The notes under the pieces were generated by a model. That model worked only from the letters and a program-made list of their open reading frames with translations. It was not told where the DNA came from and did not search any database. Shown here one piece after another: positions 25,537-30,211 of a stretch of 30,211 nucleotides of DNA. A program made the position numbers and the translations under genes. The stretch lies in contig CAZCBN010000031.1 of NCBI GenBank assembly GCA_964496975.1, positions 1 to 30,211 on the forward strand, read 5' to 3'. The stretch is from CAZCBN01 sp964496975 (GTDB lineage: Bacteria; Planctomycetota; Phycisphaerae; Phycisphaerales; UBA1924). Position 1 is the first letter of the stretch. Each line of letters starts with the position of its first letter.

Positions 25537-27198
25537 TCAATCCACACTCTCCCCCTCAAGAATCTCAAACCCGTGCAGCCCCGCCACGTCCTCTGCCGAC
25601 GCGCCCTCAATCCCCGCGAACCGCGACACCAGCCCCGCCGCATCGCGTGACGCCATCGCACCCAGCACCCGCCACTTGTTCGCAAGCAACGCATCCAGGT
25701 CCGCCGTCGTGTTCCGCGCGTGCCCCGAGGGGTACATCACCAGCCCGCTGTCGTGCGTCGCCCCGTCGCGCCCCGTGATCTGCACGCTCGTCGGGATGCC
25801 GTCCGGGTACCGCCGGTCGTACTCCGCCCCGCCGTGCGCAAACTCGATCTTGTCCATCAGCGACCGCGTCAGCGGGTTCGCGATCGCGGCCTTCCCATAA
25901 TCCTGCGGCGTCAGGATCAGCCGCTCCCACGTCGTCGCCCCGCCGCGGGCCCGCTCCTCGATCGCCTTGCGCAGCAGCGTCGCCACGATGTACACCATCG
26001 AGTGGTCCGCGCTCTGCCGCGTCGTCGGGTTCCGCTTCGCCGGGTCGCCGATGATGCCGAACGCCGGCTCGTACGCCACGATCTTCATCTTCGCGATCTG
26101 CCCGCCCGACGCATCGCCCAACAGCCCCGGCGCCTTGTTCACCAGGTCGATCACCGCCTGAATCGCCCCCGCGCTCTGGTGCTCGTACAACCCCAGCTTG
26201 AAGTGCATCCCCATCACCGCGAAGTCATCGCCCTCCCGCGCCAGCCGCAGATCAAACGGGCTCTCGTCCTTCTTCTCAACGTTCGCGCTCGTCGCCCCCA
26301 CCTTCGCAAACATCTGCCCCGGCCCCGCGAAGATCCGGAACACCGACTCCGGGTTCCTGAAGATATCCCGCGGCCCCAGAAAACCCGCCATCGAGCGCTT
26401 CACCGCCAGAATCGCCGCCTCCGTGCTGATCGCCGCGCTCGCCCCCTTGCTGTCGCTCAGTTGCTTGCCCGCCCGAATCGCCCGGAACGGCACGAAGTGC
26501 GCCACCACCATCCCGATCGCGCTCTCGATCTGCTCCGCCGTCGCCCCCAGCATCGCCCCGAACACCGCCGCGCTCGCGATCGCCCCGTGCAGCACGTGGT
26601 CGATCTTGCAGTCCTTCAGCCCAAAGACCTCCGCCAGCCGACCGCGGATCTCATCGTGGCACACCATCGCCCGAAGCGCATACGCCCCGTCCCCCGCGGG
26701 CCCGCGCGCCGGCCCACCCGCCGGAGTGGGCCCCAGCATCTGCGCCGCCGCGATGCACACGCTGTAAAAGTCGTTGTGCCCGAACTCCCCCGCCGTGTGC
26801 CCGAGCTCCGGGTTGTACCCAAAGTTCGTCCCGTTGCTGTCCCACTCCCGCACCGCCGCGCAGTTCGCGACAATCGCCTTCTCGCTCTTCACCCGCTGCG
26901 ACGACCCGAAGCACGTCGCCCCGTGCCGCGTCGCCCGGCCAAGCCCCGGCCCCGTCGTCCCCGCCGGCACCGCGTACTCCATCGCCTCCCGCCGCAGCAG
27001 CGTCGGCGCGTTCGTCTTCAGCGCCAGCGCCGACACCCCGCACACCGCCGCGTCCGCAAAGAACCGCGCCGTCTGCTTCAGCACCTTCGCCGAAGGCCGC
27101 CCCCGCGTGCCCTCCTCCGCCCCCAAAAACTCGATCGCGTACCGAGCGATCCCCAGCGCCTGGTTCGTCCCCCGACCGAGTTCAACGTACTGCCCCAT
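25537..27198 (-). CDS. MmgE/PrpD-family protein (2-methylcitrate dehydratase-like)
   Basis: 553 residues, cytoplasmic. Family marks include 'AVREWDSNGTNFGYNP' (115-130), 'GHTAGEFGHNDFYSVCIAAA' (133-152), 'CKIDHVLHGAIASAAVFGAM', a central 'GFLGPRDIFRNPESVFRIF' and, near the end, 'HARNTTADLDALLANKWRVL'. The MmgE/PrpD superfamily includes 2-methylcitrate dehydratase (propionate breakdown by the methylcitrate cycle) and cis-aconitate decarboxylase. Which reaction applies cannot be decided. The protein is longer than typical PrpD (~480), partly from a Gly/Pro/Ala insertion 'GPTPAGGPARGPAGDG' near 157-172. No prpB or prpC is next to it; the divergent neighbour is a thiolase. ATG at 27198 excludes an unrelated Arg/Lys-rich upstream extension that would run into the palindromic repeats. 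Confidence 0.88.
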   Translation of the reverse strand: MGQYVELGRGTNQALGIARYAIEFLGAEEGTRGRPSAKVLKQTARFFADAAVCGVSALALKTNAPTLLRREAMEYAVPAGTTGPGLGRATRHGATCFGSSQRVKSEKAIVANCAAVREWDSNGTNFGYNPELGHTAGEFGHNDFYSVCIAAAQMLGPTPAGGPARGPAGDGAYALRAMVCHDEIRGRLAEVFGLKDCKIDHVLHGAIASAAVFGAMLGATAEQIESAIGMVVAHFVPFRAIRAGKQLSDSKGASAAISTEAAILAVKRSMAGFLGPRDIFRNPESVFRIFAGPGQMFAKVGATSANVEKKDESPFDLRLAREGDDFAVMGMHFKLGLYEHQSAGAIQAVIDLVNKAPGLLGDASGGQIAKMKIVAYEPAFGIIGDPAKRNPTTRQSADHSMVYIVATLLRKAIEERARGGATTWERLILTPQDYGKAAIANPLTRSLMDKIEFAHGGAEYDRRYPDGIPTSVQITGRDGATHDSGLVMYPSGHARNTTADLDALLANKWRVLGAMASRDAAGLVSRFAGIEGASAEDVAGLHGFEILEGESVD

Positions 27199-27224
27199 CG
27201 CTGCAAATCTCCGCGCTTGTGTGG

Positions 27225-27324
27225 GCCGGCTCTCCGAGCCGCCTCTCTTCTTCTTGGGTACGCCGGCTGTCCGAGCCGGCATTCTTGACTCCGCGCCCTG
27301 GCTGGGCCGACTCCCCGAGCCGGC
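27225..27324. repeat. Three copies of a 19-base palindromic element
   Basis: Copies at 27225-27243, 27262-27280 and 27306-27324. The consensus is an 8-bp arm GCCGGCTC, a 3-base loop TCC and the opposite arm GAGCCGGC. Each copy carries one or two mismatches (for example GACTC and CCC in the third). The copies are spaced 37 and 44 bases start to start, and are separated by unrelated sequence, so they look like independent insertions or a decayed array. Confidence 0.75.
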
Positions 27325-27489
27325 TCGTCCACCTTCACCTCCCCCTCAGAACCCCACACTACGCCCAATCCCACCCCCCCCCCGCCCCGACCCCCCCCCC
27401 CACAACCCCCGACCCAACACGCTCCCCTCCCCACCCCCACCCCCCCCCACCCCCCCCCCCCCCCCCCCCCCCACCCCCCCCCCACCCCC

Positions 27490-27499
27490 NNNNNNNNNN
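27490..27499. other. Assembly gap (10 Ns)
   Basis: Ten Ns follow a long C homopolymer tract. The true distance between the PrpD and thiolase genes is therefore unknown. Confidence 0.99.
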
Positions 27500-27529
27500 C
27501 CGCAACCAACCACCCCCTAAACTGCTTTC

Positions 27530-28765
27530 ATGCCAACCGCAACCGCCGCCAACACCCCCGTCATCGTCGCCGCCAAACGCACCCCCATCGGCCGCTTCCT
27601 CGGCGGCTTCTCCTCCACGCCCTCCACCAAGCTCGGCGCCCACGCCATCAAGGCCCTCCTCGCCGACGCACCCGCCCTCACGCCCCACATCGACGAAGTC
27701 ATCATGGGCTGCGTCCTCCAGGCCGGACTGGGCCAAAACCCCGCCCGCCAGGCCGCCCTCCACGCCGGCCTCCCCTCCACCATGTCCGCCCAGACCGTCA
27801 ACAAAGTCTGCGGCTCAGGCCTCCAGGCCGTCATGCTCGCCGCCCAGGCCATCAAAGCCGGCGACGCCCAATGCATCATCGCCGGCGGCCTCGAAAACAT
27901 GACCCTCGCCCCCCACTTCGCCACCATCCGCGGCGGCACCCCCACCTCCCCCAAGTTCGGCCCCGCCCCCTTCGAAGACCACATGCAATACGACGGCCTC
28001 CGCTGCGCCTTCGAAAACTGGGCCATGGGCAACGCCGCCGACCACATCGCCCAGAAGTACGACATCTCCCGCGCCGAGCAAGACCGCTACGCCGCCCAAT
28101 CCCACCAACGCGCCGCCCACGCCACCAAGCAAGGCTGGTTCGCAAGCGAACTCGCCCCCCTCACCGGCGAACACGTCGGCAACCGCAAAAACCCCGGCCC
28201 CGAAGGCGGCGTGAACGCAGACGAAGGCATCCGCGCCGACACCACCCCCGACGGCCTCGCCAAACTGAAAGCCGTATTCGCAAAGGACGGCACCGTCACC
28301 GCCGGCAACGCCAGCCAAATCTCCGACGGCGCCGCCGCCCTCGCCGTCATGAGCCTCGCAAAGGCCGAACAACTCGGCCTCAAACCCCTCGCCACCATCC
28401 TCGCCTACCACACCAGCGGCGTCGACCCGAAAGACATCTTCGCCGCCCCCATCACCGGCATCGCCGGCGTCCTCGCCAAGGCCAACCTCAAAGCCAGCGA
28501 CATCGACCTCTTCGAAATCAACGAAGCCTTCGCCGCCCAAATCCTCTGCAACCTCAAAGGCCTCAAAGCCGAAGGCCACCACATCCCCGAAGACCGCCTC
28601 AACACCTGCGGCGGCGGCATCGCCCTAGGCCACCCCATCGGCGCCAGCGGCGCCCGCGTCCTCACGACGCTCATCCACCAGATGCACCGGACAGGAGCAA
28701 AGCGAGGGCTGGCGGCGTTGTGCTTGGGCGGAGGGAACTCGGTGGCGATGGTAACGGAGCGGTGA
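27530..28765 (+). CDS. Thiolase (acetyl-CoA C-acetyltransferase)
   Basis: 411 residues, complete. The N-terminus 'TPVIVAAKRTPIGRFLGGFS' is standard. The acyl-accepting Cys is C94 in 'VNKVCGSGLQAVMLA'. 'GNASQISDGAAALAVMS' and 'LFEINEAFAAQ' follow, then H368 in 'GGGIALGHPIGASGAR', and the second active-site Cys C398 in 'CLGGGNSVAM'. It condenses two acetyl-CoA or cleaves 3-ketoacyl-CoA. The pattern is closest to biosynthetic-type acetoacetyl-CoA thiolases (AtoB/PhaA), though the sequence alone does not separate roles. It is divergent from PrpD across the assembly gap. Codon choice is strongly C-ending up to about 28663 but changes abruptly to G- and A-ending codons for the last ~100 bases, although all active-site residues are kept. 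Confidence 0.95.
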   Translation: MPTATAANTPVIVAAKRTPIGRFLGGFSSTPSTKLGAHAIKALLADAPALTPHIDEVIMGCVLQAGLGQNPARQAALHAGLPSTMSAQTVNKVCGSGLQAVMLAAQAIKAGDAQCIIAGGLENMTLAPHFATIRGGTPTSPKFGPAPFEDHMQYDGLRCAFENWAMGNAADHIAQKYDISRAEQDRYAAQSHQRAAHATKQGWFASELAPLTGEHVGNRKNPGPEGGVNADEGIRADTTPDGLAKLKAVFAKDGTVTAGNASQISDGAAALAVMSLAKAEQLGLKPLATILAYHTSGVDPKDIFAAPITGIAGVLAKANLKASDIDLFEINEAFAAQILCNLKGLKAEGHHIPEDRLNTCGGGIALGHPIGASGARVLTTLIHQMHRTGAKRGLAALCLGGGNSVAMVTER

Positions 28766-28787
28766 TAATTACGAGCAATAAGGGGAA
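28764..28787 (+). promoter_or_regulatory. -10-like element and ribosome-binding site before the orphan gene
   Basis: GATAAT (28764-28769, 5 of 6 to TATAAT) overlaps the thiolase stop, and AAGGGGAA (28780-28787) sits five bases before the ATG at 28793. No matching -35 is seen. The Shine-Dalgarno sequence is good; the promoter is tentative. Confidence 0.35.
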
Positions 28788-28792
28788 TCGGC

Positions 28793-29233
28793 ATGGCGCA
28801 CCACGGATACTCCAAGGGCGACAACATCTTCCTTGTGCATAGAGTTACCGATTTTGGTGCATTCAGCGATGGCGGCGACGGCATGTCATGCGATATATAT
28901 ATTGCTCAGTGTGTTGTTCGTGGAGCCGGACCGAGCCAAGTCGCCATGGACTTTTGCAAACTGATATACTCCACCTGCGAGCGGGTGAAAGCCATTGAGC
29001 ATAATCAGCTCCGCGGCGGAATCCCATGGCAATCCGAAGATGGTCGGCGTTCGGGAATCGCAGGTGATTACCGCCTGTGCGCTAATCTGACCGAAGCCAA
29101 CAGTGTCGCCGCACACTTTTTAGAACTGGAGTCGGAACTGAGACGACGTCTGGCTGACACGGAGTATGAAGCCAGACTTGAACAGTCGGATTGGCTGAGA
29201 ACTGAAGCACGCAAGCTCCGACCCGGCATTTAG
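28793..29233 (+). CDS. Orphan protein of lower GC content
   Basis: A 146-residue soluble protein that I do not recognise. The N-terminal half ('MAHHGYSKGDNIFLVHRVTD', 'SCDIYIAQCVVRG', 'QVAMDFCKLIYSTCERV') looks like a compact alpha/beta domain with four Cys. 'HNQLRGGIPWQSEDGRRS' follows. The C-terminal third ('AAHFLELESELRRRLADTEY', 'EARLEQSDWLRTEARKL') is highly charged helix, possibly coiled coil. Base composition is clearly lower in GC than any neighbour, with AT-rich codons such as ATA, TTT and GAT. A good ribosome-binding site (AAGGGG) precedes the ATG. The position beside a TA pair and palindromes, together with the composition, suggests horizontal acquisition. No function is proposed. 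Confidence 0.75.
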   Translation: MAHHGYSKGDNIFLVHRVTDFGAFSDGGDGMSCDIYIAQCVVRGAGPSQVAMDFCKLIYSTCERVKAIEHNQLRGGIPWQSEDGRRSGIAGDYRLCANLTEANSVAAHFLELESELRRRLADTEYEARLEQSDWLRTEARKLRPGI

Positions 29234-29262
29234 GCCAATCCGGATGTCACGGACCATTTGCA

Positions 29263-29278
29263 TGGCGTCCGCCAAGCC
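29263..29278. repeat. Degenerate copy of the palindrome found after hicA
   Basis: TGGCGTCCGCCAAGCC here matches 29791-29807 except for one missing C in the loop. The left arm of the full palindrome has decayed. It lies between the orphan gene and hicB, so the two copies flank hicBA. Confidence 0.55.
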
Positions 29279-29326
29279 ACGCCGCCCCCCCGCCGCCCCG
29301 CACCCCCAATCCCCTACCCTCCCCCA

Positions 29327-29533
29327 ATGACCGAACTCATCTTCCAAGTCCAAGACGACCCCGAAGGCGGCCTCACCGCCGTCGCCGTCGGCCACGACAT
29401 CATCACCCAGGCCGAATCCCTCGACGCCCTCAAGGCCGCCGTCCGCGACGCAGTCCGCTGCCACTTCGACGAAGCAGCCCGGCCCAAACTCATCCGACTG
29501 CATTACGTCCGCGACGAGGTCATCGCCGCGTGA
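29327..29533 (+). CDS. hicB: HicB-like antitoxin
   Basis: A 68-residue protein, 'MTELIFQVQDDPEGGLTAVA', 'GHDIITQAESLDALKAAVRD', 'AVRCHFDEAARPKLIRLHYV'. This is the partial RNase H-like fold of short HicB proteins, where 'D.EGG..A.A' and 'T.A.SL.EL...V.DAV..HF' are typical. It has no DNA-binding domain at the C-terminus, so autoregulation would need another part. HicB neutralises HicA by covering its active site. The order antitoxin-first and the four-base overlap (GTGA) with hicA support translational coupling. A weak ribosome-binding region precedes the ATG at 29327; the upstream ~40 bases are C-rich. Confidence 0.85.
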   Translation: MTELIFQVQDDPEGGLTAVAVGHDIITQAESLDALKAAVRDAVRCHFDEAARPKLIRLHYVRDEVIAA

Positions 29534-29772
29534 AAGTCCCCCGCGACGTCTCCGCCCGCGACCTCACCGTCGCCCTCCGCCGCCTCGGCTATGAACCTAC
29601 CCGCCAAGCCGGAAGCCACATACGCCTCACGACCACCCGCGGCGGCGAACACCACGTCACCATCCCCGCCCACGACCCACTGAAGATCGGCACCCTCAAC
29701 GCGATCCTCCGCGCCCTCGCCGAGCATCACGACATGACGCGCGATCAGTTGCTCCTGGCCCTCTTTGAATGA
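29530..29772 (+). CDS. hicA: HicA-like mRNA interferase toxin
   Basis: 80 residues in the double-stranded-RNA-binding-like fold of HicA/YcfA. It begins 'VPRDVSARDLTVALRRLGYE', followed by the catalytic H30 in 'RQAGSHIRLTT', then 'HHVTIPAHDPLKIGTLNAIL' and 'MTRDQLLLAL'. HicA cleaves mRNA independently of ribosome stalling and arrests growth until bound by HicB. Length and all key motifs are intact, so the pair looks functional. The start is GTG at 29530, overlapping the hicB stop. A strong palindrome begins 12 bases after its stop. Confidence 0.9.
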   Translation: MKVPRDVSARDLTVALRRLGYEPTRQAGSHIRLTTTRGGEHHVTIPAHDPLKIGTLNAILRALAEHHDMTRDQLLLALFE

Positions 29773-29783
29773 TCGCCGGGTAC

Positions 29784-29810
29784 CACGGCTTGGCGTCCCG
29801 CCAAGCCGTG
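29784..29810. repeat. Perfect 12-bp-arm palindrome after hicA
   Basis: The arm CACGGCTTGGCG (29784-29795) is exactly repeated in inverse at 29799-29810 around a TCC loop. It may also terminate hicBA transcription, but no T-run follows. A decayed relative lies upstream of hicB. Confidence 0.8.

Positions 29811-30211
<401 letters not shown>

Larger units (their letters stand above)
27199..27529. other. Divergent intergenic region with palindromes, C-rich tract and gap
   Basis: 331 bases between the divergent PrpD and thiolase genes. From left to right it holds three 19-base palindromes (27225-27324), then an increasingly pure C tract from about 27373 to 27489, ten Ns, and about 30 ordinary bases before the thiolase ATG. 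Promoters for both genes should be here but none can be read, perhaps because the C tract replaces lost sequence. Confidence 0.6.

Noticed and set aside
25720..27288. A 522-codon plus-strand open frame across the MmgE/PrpD gene.
   Set aside because: It is the Arg/Pro/His-rich mirror of a well-recognised family protein.

Overview
The window is about 30 kb of very GC-rich bacterial DNA, probably from a planctomycete of the Phycisphaerae/Phycisphaerales type. Two secreted proteins (the genes ending at 6725 and 23825) finish with an EF-hand/dockerin-like tail, a run of D-x-N/D-x-D-G followed by 'IFDLF..FL', closing in Gly-Cys. That is the 'GC-type dockerin' tail I associate with this group. An LptD-like outer-membrane protein at the left edge points to a diderm envelope. 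The scaffold is a draft assembly: there is an N gap at 27490-27499, and poly-C borders both that gap and the right end.

Layout. 1-2279: 3' part of an LptD/OstA-like gene. 2334-3440 (-): unknown exported or lipoprotein-like protein. 3471-5112 (+): a lone thiS-like gene, then cinA, which is cut by an in-frame TAG into an N-terminal and a C-terminal reading frame. 5159-9464 (-): a tight four-gene run, in transcription order an RNase HII-like nuclease, a secreted CBM20-like/esterase/dockerin protein, ribD and a small zinc-ribbon membrane protein. 9790-20087 (+): a seven-gene carbohydrate/redox block, namely a GH63/MGH1-like glucosidase, an SDR dehydrogenase, a MIP channel with a Cys-rich tail, a GMC oxidoreductase, an exported YHS-domain protein, an exported double-VOC protein and a glycogen-debranching-type enzyme. 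Three of its junctions are 4-base ATGA overlaps. 20053-20927 (-): an ECF sigma factor and a small soluble zinc anti-sigma factor, tail-to-tail with the debranching enzyme. 21125-21210 (-): tRNA-Leu(CAG). 21382-23388 (-): recA, whose open frame extends 256 codons upstream of a normal-looking start and contains in-frame 15-bp and 18-bp repeats. 23825-25315 (-): delta-60-repeat/dockerin secreted protein. 25537-27198 (-): MmgE/PrpD protein, divergent from a thiolase at 27530-28765 (+). 28793-29233: a lower-GC orphan gene. 29327-29772: a hicB-hicA toxin-antitoxin pair between two related palindromic repeats. The remainder is C-rich low complexity.

How the parts fit together (inference). The 9790-20087 block looks like a unit for hydrolysing alpha-glucosides, transporting a small neutral solute and oxidising sugars or polyols. 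A glycoside-type compatible solute or glycogen-derived sugar is a reasonable guess, but no substrate can be read from the sequence. MmgE/PrpD and the thiolase suggest short-chain acyl or propionate metabolism. The stretch from about 28664 to 29810, with altered codon use, a low-GC orphan, a TA pair and palindromes, has the marks of acquired DNA. Base composition changes from G>C to C>G on the given strand near 13-15 kb, irrespective of gene direction.
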